Assembly (NCBI GenBank): GCA_003446605.1
Contig: DMDF01000027.1
Location: 1-24,910 of the forward strand
Reading direction: 5' to 3'
DNA: 24,910 nt
Source of the DNA: Anaerolineaceae bacterium
GTDB lineage: Bacteria; Chloroflexota; Anaerolineae; Anaerolineales; Anaerolineaceae
This document shows positions 1 to 8,718 of this stretch, piece by piece. The position numbers and the translations under genes are program-made. A model generated the notes under the pieces. That model ran no database searches. It saw only the letters and a list, made by a program, of their open reading frames with translations, and was not told the DNA's origin. Each line of letters starts with the position of its first letter. Position 1 is the first letter of the stretch.

Positions 1-886
1 TGCTGGCTTGAAACCTTCCGATCTGGATGAGGTTATCCTGGTGGGTGGCGCCAGCCGAATGCCAATGGTGCAGACATTGGTAAAGGACATTACCGGAAAA
101 GAAGGCAATAAAAGTGTCAACCCGGATGAAGTTGTGGCTATCGGAGCTGCCATTCAAGCAGGTGTGCTGGCTGGGGATGTTCAAGACGTGCTCTTGCTGG
201 ATGTGACCCCACTTTCGCTGGGTGTAGAAACGCTGGGTGGTGTGATGACACCTCTCATCCCGCGCAACACGACCATCCCGGTGAAAAAGAGCGAAATCTT
301 TTCCACAGCAGAAGATAATCAAACTTCTGTGGATGTTCATGTGTTACAGGGAGAACGCTCAAAAGCTGAGGATAATATGACGCTAGGACGTTTCAGGCTG
401 GAAGGTATTGCCTCCGCGCCTCGTGGGGTTCCGCAGGTGGAGGTGACCTTTGATATTGATGCGAATGGGATCTTAAACGTAACCGCGGCAGATAAAGCTA
501 CCGGGTTAGAGCAGAAGATTGCTATCACTGCTTCAACGAATTTAAATAAGCGAGAGATCGAAAAGATGGTAGAAGAAGCGCGCCTCCATGAGCTTGAAGA
601 CCAGCGCTATAAAGAACTGTCTGAAGCCCGCAACAATGCCGATACGGCTGTTTATCAGGCTCAGAAGATCTACCAGCAAAGTGCACAACCTTTGCCGGAT
701 GAATTGCGCTCCAAGATCGAAGCGCTGCAGAGAGCAGTTCAAACTGAAGAACGGGAACGCATCCAGCAGCTAACCGCTGAATTGCAACAAATGACTGCCA
801 AAGCTGTTCCACAAGAGGTGGGAAAAACAGATCACGATAATTCCAATGGAGATGATGTAGTCGAAGGCGAGTTCCGCGAAGCATAA
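1..886 (+). CDS. dnaK: Chaperone protein DnaK (Hsp70), C-terminal part, cut by left edge
   Basis: This is the ATP-dependent Hsp70 chaperone of cytosolic protein folding, which works with DnaJ and GrpE. The frame is open from base 2 and begins inside the nucleotide-binding domain with the DEVILVGGASRMPMVQ segment (phosphate-2/adenosine region). It continues through the linker DVLLLDVTPLSLGVET and the substrate-binding beta domain (TLGRFRLEG, FDIDANGILNV), then the helical lid. The C-terminus DDVVEGEFREA is the usual acidic Hsp70 tail ending in an EF motif. About 295 residues are present, so roughly the first 320 lie upstream of the window. A strong terminator follows 9 bases after the stop, so dnaK is the last gene of its operon. 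Neither dnaJ nor grpE is visible here. Confidence 0.97.
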   Translation, partial: AGLKPSDLDEVILVGGASRMPMVQTLVKDITGKEGNKSVNPDEVVAIGAAIQAGVLAGDVQDVLLLDVTPLSLGVETLGGVMTPLIPRNTTIPVKKSEIFSTAEDNQTSVDVHVLQGERSKAEDNMTLGRFRLEGIASAPRGVPQVEVTFDIDANGILNVTAADKATGLEQKIAITASTNLNKREIEKMVEEARLHELEDQRYKELSEARNNADTAVYQAQKIYQQSAQPLPDELRSKIEALQRAVQTEERERIQQLTAELQQMTAKAVPQEVGKTDHDNSNGDDVVEGEFREA

Positions 887-894
887 GAGATTCG

Positions 895-926
895 AAAACC
901 CCTCAATACGAGGGGTTTTCTGTTTT
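895..926 (+). terminator. Rho-independent terminator of dnaK
   Basis: A perfect 10-bp stem, AAAACCCCTC (895-904) with GAGGGGTTTT (910-919), closes a 5-base loop. It is followed by a T-rich tail, ctgtttt. It lies 9 bases after the dnaK stop codon and isolates dnaK from the next gene. Confidence 0.93.
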
Positions 927-1040
927 AACCGGTGATAAGATTTTCTCTTGTGTTGTGCAGTATGGATGCAGGGATAGGCTGAATGTATACTGGTAATGTG
1001 TTGAAATTCCTTTAGAATTAGTTCTCTGAAAGGTACCGAT

Positions 1041-2264
1041 GTGGATGCAGTAACTCTTCCTATACAAAAAGCTCGTAACGTGATTATATATTCCCAGTTA
1101 ATCCGTACTTTGCCCGGCGAAGAGAGCAGCGGGGGAGCCATCGCGGAGATTGTTGAGCAGATGGGTTACGTACAGATTGATACCATCAACGTGATCAACC
1201 GGGCGCATCACCACACACTATGGGCACGTTATCCGCAATATAAAAATGGGGATATTTATACCGCTCAAGCGCAAGATAAGAGCGTGTTTGAATATTGGGG
1301 ACATGCCATGTCATACCTACCCATGAAGGATTATCGTTTTTACTTGCCCTATAAACAGCAATTTAATGATCCCTGTGGCAAATGGGAAAGAGATCGTCTG
1401 GAAAAATATGGTCATCTGATGCAGCCGGTTCTTCAACGTATACGTGAAGAGGGAGCGATGGCGACTAGAGACTTTGTATCTGAAACTCAGCCTTATGAAA
1501 AGACATGGTGGAATTGGCGCCCGGTCAAAGTGGCTCTAGAGCTCCTTTTCTGGCAGGGCAAGATCATGGTGGCGGAACGGAAGAGTTTTCAAAAGGTCTT
1601 TGATATCACCGAACGTGTTTTACCGGATGGGGTTGATACCACCATGCCAGATGAACAGGAACTGGGGCTATTTTTGGTCCGGCGGGCTTTGCAGGCGTTT
1701 GGTCTGGCGAACCAGAAAGAGATCGTCGATCACCTGCGGGTGGCGAAAAAGAATGTAATCTTGAATGCCTTGAAACAACTGGTGGCGGATGGCGAGGTTG
1801 TACCGCTGAAGATCGTGGGCGTAAATCGGGATCTGGAATATTACATTCTGGCTGAAGAGTTGGAGAACATTGATAATTTAGCTATGCCAAATGATCAAGC
1901 GTTTATTCTCTCCCCTTTCGATAATTTTTGTATCCAGCGTGACCGCATGAAGACTTTCTTTAATTTTGACTACGCTCTGGAATGTTATCTCAAACCTGAA
2001 CAGCGCACCTTCGGTTATTTTGCCTTGCCGGTATTTTGGAAAGATCGCTTTGTGGGTAGGCTGGATGCCAAAGCGGACCGCAAGGAGAAGACCCTTCGCA
2101 TCCACCATTTGCAATTTGAGGATGATTTTCAACCTGATGACTCGTTTATACCTACGATGCAGAATACGCTGGATGCTTTCATGCATTTTCAAAATTGCCA
2201 GCAGATGGAGATTGCGCGAATAACTCCCGCTCCATTCGATAGGTTGTTTCTGCATAGAGCCTGA
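1041..2264 (+). CDS. YcaQ/AlkX-like winged-helix DNA glycosylase (HTH_42 family)
   Basis: This 407-residue protein belongs to the winged-helix family (HTH_42) that includes E. coli YcaQ (AlkX) and Streptomyces AlkZ, monofunctional glycosylases that remove bulky alkylated bases and unhook interstrand crosslinks. The family's catalytic Q-x-Q/D motif is visible as Q45-I-D47 in GYVQIDTINVINRAHH, which is the form I associate with YcaQ-like rather than AlkZ-like members. It is followed by the conserved HHxTLWARY segment, a winged-helix core (residues ~120-260) and a C-terminal domain with FILSPFDN, VGRLDAKADRK and the final helix. The start is GTG, preceded by GAAAGG with 7 bases of spacing. The gene stands alone between the dnaK terminator and the C39 gene. 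Substrate specificity cannot be read from the sequence. Confidence 0.85.
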   Translation: MDAVTLPIQKARNVIIYSQLIRTLPGEESSGGAIAEIVEQMGYVQIDTINVINRAHHHTLWARYPQYKNGDIYTAQAQDKSVFEYWGHAMSYLPMKDYRFYLPYKQQFNDPCGKWERDRLEKYGHLMQPVLQRIREEGAMATRDFVSETQPYEKTWWNWRPVKVALELLFWQGKIMVAERKSFQKVFDITERVLPDGVDTTMPDEQELGLFLVRRALQAFGLANQKEIVDHLRVAKKNVILNALKQLVADGEVVPLKIVGVNRDLEYYILAEELENIDNLAMPNDQAFILSPFDNFCIQRDRMKTFFNFDYALECYLKPEQRTFGYFALPVFWKDRFVGRLDAKADRKEKTLRIHHLQFEDDFQPDDSFIPTMQNTLDAFMHFQNCQQMEIARITPAPFDRLFLHRA

Positions 2265-2314
2265 TCGGCAGAATTGTTTATAATTTCCATACAATTCACC
2301 CATTTCTCATGGGT

Positions 2315-2320
2315 TATAAT
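2315..2320 (+). promoter_or_regulatory. Perfect -10 box (TATAAT) just before the C39 gene
   Basis: TATAAT ends 6 bases before the ATG at 2327, so transcription would begin at or next to that start codon. No good -35 hexamer is seen at 16-18 bases. A second TATAAT is at 2279-2284. The first in-frame ATG (2309) lies upstream of this box and could not be in a transcript made from it. Confidence 0.45.
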
Positions 2321-2326
2321 GCCGGC

Positions 2327-3628
2327 ATGTTGAAAAGTAAGAGGGTACGCTATATTGTGATCGCTTTCCTGGTCCTTGTGATCGGTTATACCCTCGTATT
2401 AAATCCCCGTGTGCAGGAATGGATGGGCTGGCATATCGCTCAGGTGACCAATTGGGTGAAGGTAAAAAGGAACCCGCCGGAAGCGGTTGAATTTGTTCCC
2501 TCGACTTCTAACCAGCAGGATTTGGATCAACCCACGGTGACCCATCTATCAACCCCAACGCTTGAAAACCAGCGCACCGAGGTGCCAGGCGAGATGATTC
2601 TTCCAACTCCTACAGCAGAATCGCTTCCCAGTTTTGCTAATTTAGAAGGTACTACCTATTTTTCTCAACACAACCGCTGGAATTATTGCGGACCGGCGAA
2701 CCTGGCAATGGCGCTTTCATACTGGGGCTGGGAAGGGACGCATGACGATGTGGCGCATGTCGTTAAACCATATCAGAAAGATAAATCTGTTATGCCGTAT
2801 GAGATGGTGGCGTATGTACAGGAACAAACCGACCTAGATGCGCTGATGCGTGTGGGCGGCAATTTAGAGCTCCTTAAACGATTGATTGCCAATGGCTATC
2901 CAGTCATTGTGGAGAAGGGTCCGTATTTTCGCGATATAAGTTACCGTATTACCTGGATGGGGCATTACCAGCTGCTGACGGGCTATAACGATGACAGCGC
3001 GGTCTTCATCGCACAGGATTCATACATCAATGCCAATTATGAACAGCCCTATGGGGAACTGGTCGAGCAGTGGCGATCCTTCAACTATACCTATGTGGTG
3101 GTTTTCCCACGTAATGAGCGCAATGATGTGCTCAATATTTTGGGGAAAGATATGGATGAAGATGAGAATTACCGCCGCGCTGCCCAGAAAGCATCCGATG
3201 AGATCTATATGGCGGAAGGCTTGACCCGCTTCTTTGCCTGGTATAACTATGGCACAAATCTTGTTAATTTGCGTGACTACAATGGTGCAGCTACAGCGTA
3301 TGACCAGGCTTTCACAATCTATAATGATTTGCCCTCTGATAATACCGAAAGACCCTACCGCATTCTGTGGTATCAAACCGGACCGTATTTTGCGTATTAC
3401 TACACCGGTCGCTACCAGGATGTGATTGACCTGGCGACCAATAATTCCATTGCCATGGTGCGCGATGATGAACCAGCGCTGGAAGAGAGCTATTACTGGC
3501 GTGGTAAGGCAAAGCTCTCCGTAGGGGATCAACCTGGAGCTATTGAGGATTTCTTGACATGCCTGACTTACCATCAAGATTTCAATCCCTGTGTGGAGGA
3601 ATTGAACGCGCAGGGTGTTTTCCCATAG
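2327..3628 (+). CDS. Membrane-anchored C39-like (papain-fold) peptidase with TPR repeats
   Basis: A protein of 433 residues from the chosen ATG. Residues ~7-25 form one hydrophobic segment (YIVIAFLVLVIGYTLVL) after a basic start, so it is probably a signal anchor with the rest outside. A Pro/Thr/Ser-rich linker (~50-105) leads to a C39-like peptidase domain with visible candidates for the triad: C121 in WNYCGPANLAMAL, H213 in WMGHYQLLTGY and D231 in IAQDSY. The C-terminal third (~285-430) holds TPR-like helices (NYGTNLVNLRDYNGAATAYDQAF and SYYWRGKAKLSVGDQPGAIEDF, for example). Unlike ABC-transporter C39 domains it has no transporter, and no double-Gly peptide gene is nearby. An ATG at 2309 would add six residues. 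Neither start has a ribosome binding site. The substrate is unknown. Confidence 0.8.
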   Translation: MLKSKRVRYIVIAFLVLVIGYTLVLNPRVQEWMGWHIAQVTNWVKVKRNPPEAVEFVPSTSNQQDLDQPTVTHLSTPTLENQRTEVPGEMILPTPTAESLPSFANLEGTTYFSQHNRWNYCGPANLAMALSYWGWEGTHDDVAHVVKPYQKDKSVMPYEMVAYVQEQTDLDALMRVGGNLELLKRLIANGYPVIVEKGPYFRDISYRITWMGHYQLLTGYNDDSAVFIAQDSYINANYEQPYGELVEQWRSFNYTYVVVFPRNERNDVLNILGKDMDEDENYRRAAQKASDEIYMAEGLTRFFAWYNYGTNLVNLRDYNGAATAYDQAFTIYNDLPSDNTERPYRILWYQTGPYFAYYYTGRYQDVIDLATNNSIAMVRDDEPALEESYYWRGKAKLSVGDQPGAIEDFLTCLTYHQDFNPCVEELNAQGVFP

Positions 3629-3758
3629 ACGATAGCCTATCCCATACATCAATTTATAATTAATATGCTCGATCACATGAGTGGTAATTTCTGGAAAACT
3701 CACGGGAAATGTGTATCTCTATCTTCCGAACAAGTACAATTAGATACAAGAGAAAAAC

Positions 3759-5039
3759 ATGGTCAAAATACTGCATTTCTCCGATGCGCATATTGATATG
3801 GTCCGCCAGGGCAGACGTGATCCCCAGAGCGGACTGCCATTGCGCACGCTCGATTTTTTGCATGCCCTGGATACGATCGTGGATGCGGCAATTTCTCAAA
3901 AGGTGGATATCGTCATTTTCGCCGGGGATGCCTACCGCGACCGCAACCCTGCCCCCACTTTTCAACGGGAATGGGGCAACCGCATCATGCGCCTTTCTCA
4001 AGCCGGTATCTTTACGGTGATGGTGGTCGGAAATCATGATGTATCTCCCGCCGTCGGTAGAGCACATGCCATGCAGGAATACCAGACCCTGCACATTCCC
4101 AATACATACGTCATCAGCAAGCCTTGTTTGTTGAGACCGCAGGATATCAATGGGCTGCCCATCCAGTTGATTGGGCTGCCCTGGCTCTCCCGATCGGGTA
4201 TGATGGCATATTTTGAAACGCAGCAGACATCTCTGGAGGAAATGAATCTAGAGATGGAAGAAATGCTTTCAAAATTAGTACGAACCTGGCTCGCTGAACT
4301 GGATCCCACCCTTCCTGCCATTCTCACCAGCCATGTTACCGTGCAGGGTGCCCTGTACGGCAATGAGCGCAGCGTGATGCTGGGTCGCGATATGGTGATC
4401 TCTCCCGCTTTATTTAAGGATGAGCGGCTCGATTATGTGGCACTCGGGCATATCCATAAATTTCAAGACCTGAACAAAGGGCATCACCCACCGCTGGTAT
4501 ATTCCGGCTCCATTGAGCGGGTGGATTTTGGGGAGATCAACGACACCAAAGGCTACATCATCGCGCAGGTGGATAGGGGATCTACTACCTATCATTTTCA
4601 TAAATTGGAAGGCAGGAAGTACATTTCGGTTGAGGTTGAAATTGAGGAACAGGATGATATTATCGGGCAGATCAAGAAAAAGCTGCCTGCTATGGATGTC
4701 ATCGAAAATGCTATTTTCCGTCTGGTGCTTTCTTACCCCCGCAAATGGGAAGCGTTGATTGATGAACGTGCCATCCGGGAATATGGTGAGAATGCCTTCG
4801 AGTTCTACCTGGTCCGCCATCCTCATGTCGAAAGCCGGATTCTTCTGCCTGATACGATTTCCCTGGGGCAGCTCTCTGCCCTTGAACTGCTGGATTTGTA
4901 CTGGAAAAGCATTCACCTGGAACCGGATGAGATGGAGTATCTCTCTAGCCTTGCAGCGGAGATCATTCATCTTGCCGATACAGGTAGATCGGGTGAATAT
5001 CTTTTAACCCCTCTGGTAAAGAAAGAGGAAGAAGCATGA
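3759..5039 (+). CDS. sbcD: DNA repair exonuclease SbcCD, nuclease subunit SbcD (Mre11-like)
   Basis: This is the metallophosphoesterase subunit of the SbcCD (Mre11-Rad50) complex, which cuts hairpins, cruciforms and blocked DNA ends. The five phosphoesterase motifs are present: D9-x-H11 (FSDAHID), G-D57 (FAGDAYRDR), G-N92-H93-D94 (VGNHDVS), H in LTSHVTVQGA, and G-H231-x-H233 (ALGHIHKFQ), which together bind two Mn ions. After the catalytic domain (~1-280) come the capping region and a C-terminal stretch expected to contact the base of the SbcC coiled coils. Its 426 residues are near the usual size. The stop overlaps the sbcC start as ATGA, which fits equal production of the two subunits. The upstream 130 bases contain TATAAT at 3655-3660 without a clear -35 box. 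Confidence 0.95.
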   Translation: MVKILHFSDAHIDMVRQGRRDPQSGLPLRTLDFLHALDTIVDAAISQKVDIVIFAGDAYRDRNPAPTFQREWGNRIMRLSQAGIFTVMVVGNHDVSPAVGRAHAMQEYQTLHIPNTYVISKPCLLRPQDINGLPIQLIGLPWLSRSGMMAYFETQQTSLEEMNLEMEEMLSKLVRTWLAELDPTLPAILTSHVTVQGALYGNERSVMLGRDMVISPALFKDERLDYVALGHIHKFQDLNKGHHPPLVYSGSIERVDFGEINDTKGYIIAQVDRGSTTYHFHKLEGRKYISVEVEIEEQDDIIGQIKKKLPAMDVIENAIFRLVLSYPRKWEALIDERAIREYGENAFEFYLVRHPHVESRILLPDTISLGQLSALELLDLYWKSIHLEPDEMEYLSSLAAEIIHLADTGRSGEYLLTPLVKKEEEA

Positions 5040-7603
5040 TCCCTGTCAGGTTGCAATTGCGGGGGTTTCTTTCCTACCAGGATGCGGTTGACCTATCATT
5101 TGAAGGATTTGACCTGGCGTGTATATCCGGTGATAACGGTGCTGGGAAATCTTCCCTGCTGGATGCTATTACGTGGGTGTTGTTTGGCAAGGCGCGCCGC
5201 AGCGATGATGGGGTTATCAATAACCGCAGTGAGGAAGCTGAGGTCATTTATACCTTTCAATATGAAAATGATCTGTACCGGGTGCAGCGCGTCAAGGCAC
5301 GCGAAAAATCTATGCTGCTTGAATTTCAGATTCAGAATGAAGACCATGCATGGAAACCGCTTACAGAACACACTCTCACCGAGACCCAGAACAGGATCTA
5401 TGAGGTTCTCCATCTGGATTATGACACCTTCATCAACGCCTCTTTCTTTTTGCAGGGCAAGGCGGATGAATTCACCCAGAAGAATTCCACTCAGCGCAAG
5501 GAGATATTGGCGGGCATTTTAGGGATGGATGTCTGGGAAAGCTATCGTGATACAGCACGGGAACTGCGCCGTTCTCTGGAAGGATATATCCAGAAGGTGG
5601 AGGGGTCTCTGGATGAAATTGAGGAAGAATTGGCTCAAGAGGAGCAACGCAAACAGGAGCTAAAAAATACCACGGCAGCGCTGAAACTAGTTGAAGACCA
5701 GCGTAAAGAAAAACAGAAAATCCTGCAACAGGCGCAGCAGCTCGCCGCCGCTTTACACACGCAGCAAGTTGCTTGGGATGGATTGGAAAAACAAAGGGAA
5801 CAAAATCGGTTAACTGCAAAGCAGTTGCTCGATACAATTGCGGAGCGTCAGCAGGAAGCAGAATCCTTTAAAAAAGTGCTGGCGGATGCACAAGCGATCG
5901 AGAAGGCTTATCAGGAAAGGCTGAACCTAAAAATACGATTGCAAGAAATGGATGAACTGTCTACTCGCTACCTGGCATTACTGCAAAAAAAGACGGAGCA
6001 TGAAAAGACCATTGCCATGGAAACCAGCCGTATACAACAGGAGATCGTCTCTTTGCAAAAGGAAGAAAACAAGATCCGGCAGATGCGTGATGGATTGGCA
6101 CTTTTTAAACAGAAAAAACAGCAGCTTCTCAGAGATGATGTGGACATGCAGCTTGAATTGGAAAAACAGAATTTGTTAAAAGATGAAGTAGAGCAGATCA
6201 CACAGCATCTCAGCAGGCTGCTTGCTGAGAATAAAACCTTGAACGAGACCATGCAGAAGTTGAAGGGTCGACTGGACCGCTTACAGGGTGAGCGCAGTAC
6301 AAGCTGCCCGCTCTGTGGTCAGCCTTTGAGCGAAGAACATCGTCTGTCGGTGGTCAGCGAGATTGAAGCAGAGGGAAAGCGCACCGCGCAGCAGTATCGC
6401 AAGAATGGGGAATTAATAAAAAAGCTTTCACAAGAGCAAGAAAAAACCAAACGGGAACTGGTTGACCTGGATGTGCTTGCTCAAAAACAGCAATCCTTGA
6501 GAAGAGAACTCGATGTACTCTCGAACAATATTGAGAGAAATACAACGGAAATAATCGCTTGGGAGGGGCAAGGGAAGGACCAATTGATTTCAATCCGGCA
6601 ATGTCTGGAAGAAAATGCCTGTGCTCCGGATGCTCAAAAAAATCTCGCTCTTGTTGAGGAGGAGCTCCGAAAACTGGGTTATGAACCGCAGCTGCATGCT
6701 GATCTGCGAAAAGGAGAACAGGAAAGTCGTGCGAGTGAGCAAGCACAGCAAGAACTGCTCATCGCTCGCAACCGTCTGGAACCACTGCAACGCGAGATCG
6801 AAACCATGCGATCACAACATCAAACCTTGGAAAAGGAATCGAGCGACCTGATAGGAAAACAACAGCAAGCACAACAATTGATGGAGGATTTGGAGAAAAA
6901 TGACCTTGATCTGCGGTCGCTGGAAGTAGAACTGCATGATCTGGTTGAGCAGGAAAACCATCAACGTGCGCTGGTTGGAGGGGCAAAGCAGATGCTGGAG
7001 GTGATCGGGCGTCAAAAACAACGTAAACAACATATCCATGAACAACTTCGATCCCTCTCCAAACAGAAGGCGCAGTTGCAGATGCTTGAGAAGGCATTTG
7101 GGCGTGATGGCGTACAGGCATTGTTAATGGAAGAAGCGCTTCCACAGATGGAATCGCAGGCGAATGATACTCTCAATCGGTTGTCATCCGGAACTATGAG
7201 TGTACGCTTTGAAACAGAACGGGAGTATAAAGATAAAAAGCGCGATGATAAAATGCAGGTGCTGGATATTTTGATCAACGATGCTGAAGGTGTCCAGCGC
7301 CCTTATGATCTCTTCTCGGGTGGTGAGGCGTTTCGCATTAATTTTGCGATACGCCTAGCACTTTCGAAAGTGCTTGCGCAGAGGGCTGGCGCGCGGCTGC
7401 AAATGCTGGTGATTGATGAGGGTTTTGGTAGTCAGGATGAGGAAGGTCGCCAGAAATTGGTGGAAGCGATCAATATGATTCGACCTGATTTTAAGAAAAT
7501 CCTGGTCATCACACATCTAGAAGAATTGAAAGATGCTTTTCAAGTGCGTATCGAAGTGCGAAAAACGAAGCAGGGTTCACAGGTAGAGGTGATCTCGCAA
7601 TGA
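5036..7603 (+). CDS. sbcC: DNA repair exonuclease SbcCD, ATPase subunit SbcC (Rad50-like)
   Basis: An SMC-like ATPase that tethers and remodels DNA ends for SbcD. Visible elements are Walker A G32-DNGAGKSS at residues 32-40, two long Gln/Glu/Lys-rich coiled-coil arms (~170-410 and ~440-690) separated by the zinc hook C424-P-L-C427, the ABC signature LFSGGEAF (759-766) and Walker B MLVIDEG (790-796), followed by the D-loop GSQDEEG and the switch His in VITHLEELKD. At 855 residues it is about 200 shorter than E. coli SbcC; the difference lies in shorter coils, while both ATPase halves are complete. It begins inside the sbcD stop (ATGA) and its own stop overlaps the next start in the same way, so translation is probably coupled through four genes. 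Confidence 0.95.
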   Translation: MIPVRLQLRGFLSYQDAVDLSFEGFDLACISGDNGAGKSSLLDAITWVLFGKARRSDDGVINNRSEEAEVIYTFQYENDLYRVQRVKAREKSMLLEFQIQNEDHAWKPLTEHTLTETQNRIYEVLHLDYDTFINASFFLQGKADEFTQKNSTQRKEILAGILGMDVWESYRDTARELRRSLEGYIQKVEGSLDEIEEELAQEEQRKQELKNTTAALKLVEDQRKEKQKILQQAQQLAAALHTQQVAWDGLEKQREQNRLTAKQLLDTIAERQQEAESFKKVLADAQAIEKAYQERLNLKIRLQEMDELSTRYLALLQKKTEHEKTIAMETSRIQQEIVSLQKEENKIRQMRDGLALFKQKKQQLLRDDVDMQLELEKQNLLKDEVEQITQHLSRLLAENKTLNETMQKLKGRLDRLQGERSTSCPLCGQPLSEEHRLSVVSEIEAEGKRTAQQYRKNGELIKKLSQEQEKTKRELVDLDVLAQKQQSLRRELDVLSNNIERNTTEIIAWEGQGKDQLISIRQCLEENACAPDAQKNLALVEEELRKLGYEPQLHADLRKGEQESRASEQAQQELLIARNRLEPLQREIETMRSQHQTLEKESSDLIGKQQQAQQLMEDLEKNDLDLRSLEVELHDLVEQENHQRALVGGAKQMLEVIGRQKQRKQHIHEQLRSLSKQKAQLQMLEKAFGRDGVQALLMEEALPQMESQANDTLNRLSSGTMSVRFETEREYKDKKRDDKMQVLDILINDAEGVQRPYDLFSGGEAFRINFAIRLALSKVLAQRAGARLQMLVIDEGFGSQDEEGRQKLVEAINMIRPDFKKILVITHLEELKDAFQVRIEVRKTKQGSQVEVISQ

Positions 7604-8718
7604 ACGAACAAAAAATAAAAATTGGGGTCCAACAGCGTGTTTTACCTTCCTATCGCATTCCCTTTTTTGACATGCTCGCAGATGCGTTCGATGGAAAAGT
7701 GAGCGTTTTTTATGGGCTTCCTCGCAGTCATGAGATGTTGCAAGCCAATGTCACACCTGAACGAGCTCAAAGCACCCGTGGAAAGAACCGGCATATTTTT
7801 TCAGGGTGCTTCTATCTGTGCTGGCAAGTGGGTCTGATGAACTGGCTGCATACTTGGGACCCGGATGTATTGATTATGGAAGCCAATCCGCGCTATCCCA
7901 ATTCAAGACATGCCTTACGCTGGATGAAACACCGCCAGCGCAAGGTGATTGGTTGGGGGCTGGGTTCTTCACCCGCGCAGGATGGTTTTGGGAAAATACG
8001 AGTGCACAGCCGTCGCAATTTCATCCGTCATTTTGATGCGCTCATCACCTACAGCGAGTTGGGAGCACAGCAGTATGCTGAACTTGGATTTCCTATAGAA
8101 CGTATCTTTGTAGCGCCCAATGCTGTCGCAGCAAAACCCGTAGCCGAAGCGCCACAACGTTCCATGAATTATGAACAAAACCGACCACAGATCCTTTTTG
8201 TGGGAAGACTACAAGAGAGAAAACGGGTTGATCTGCTCCTGAAAGCCGCTGCGCTCTTGCCATCGGAGATGCAGCCCATGCTGCACATTGTGGGGGATGG
8301 ACCCGCTAGGGGTGCTTTGCAGCTGCTGGCACAAACCGAAAAAGTGGATGCCAAATTCTATGGGGCGGTGCACGGCGCTGAGCTGGCAACCCTTTTTAAG
8401 AAAGCTGATCTATTTGTGCTGCCCGGGACGGGTGGATTGGCGGTACAGGAAGCCATGTCATATGCACTGCCGGTGATCGTGGGTGAAGCAGACGGCACTC
8501 AGAGCGATCTGGTGCGTTCCTCCAATAGATGGGTGCTGCATGAAAATATTGCGGCTGAACTGGCAAAGATCATGCTGCACGCGCTGGGGAATATCCCGGA
8601 ATTACGTCGCATGGGGAATGCTTCGTATGAGATCGTGAGCACGGATGTGAATTTGGAGAATATGGTTTCCGCCTTTGAAAAGGTGATTATTATGCTTTTA
8701 AAGGATTCACACGCATGA
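7600..8718 (+). CDS. GT4-family glycosyltransferase (first of two)
   Basis: A predicted GT-B fold retaining glycosyltransferase of family GT4, 372 residues. The N-terminal Rossmann half carries no signal peptide. The C-terminal donor-binding half shows FVGRLQERKRVDLLL (~200-214), HIVGDGPARGAL (~229-240) and LPGTGGLAVQEAMSYALPVIVGEADG, in which E284 begins the GT4 E-x7-E-like nucleotide-sugar site. The motif set is typical, but donor and acceptor cannot be predicted. The ATG overlaps the sbcC stop (ATGA), and its own stop overlaps the next glycosyltransferase start. It is therefore co-transcribed with a DNA-repair pair rather than with other envelope or polysaccharide genes, which is unusual. 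Confidence 0.85.
   Translation: MNEQKIKIGVQQRVLPSYRIPFFDMLADAFDGKVSVFYGLPRSHEMLQANVTPERAQSTRGKNRHIFSGCFYLCWQVGLMNWLHTWDPDVLIMEANPRYPNSRHALRWMKHRQRKVIGWGLGSSPAQDGFGKIRVHSRRNFIRHFDALITYSELGAQQYAELGFPIERIFVAPNAVAAKPVAEAPQRSMNYEQNRPQILFVGRLQERKRVDLLLKAAALLPSEMQPMLHIVGDGPARGALQLLAQTEKVDAKFYGAVHGAELATLFKKADLFVLPGTGGLAVQEAMSYALPVIVGEADGTQSDLVRSSNRWVLHENIAAELAKIMLHALGNIPELRRMGNASYEIVSTDVNLENMVSAFEKVIIMLLKDSHA

Noticed and set aside
1005..1019. AATTC-N5-GAATT repeat upstream of the glycosylase gene, as an operator
   Set aside because: Five-base arms in A+T-rich intergenic DNA are expected by chance, and no convincing promoter lies next to it.
3020..3703. Long minus-strand open frame (227 codons) opposite the C39/TPR gene
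   Set aside because: It lies antisense to a clearly conserved protein, has no recognisable motif or ribosome binding site, and reads as low-complexity Ile/His-rich sequence typical of a shadow frame.
3655..3795. TATAAT with a nearby ATG (3664) and a 43-codon frame running into sbcD, as a possible leader peptide
   Set aside because: The -10 box has no -35 partner, transcription would start after the ATG, there is no ribosome binding site, and the frame shows no attenuator-like codon run or hairpin.
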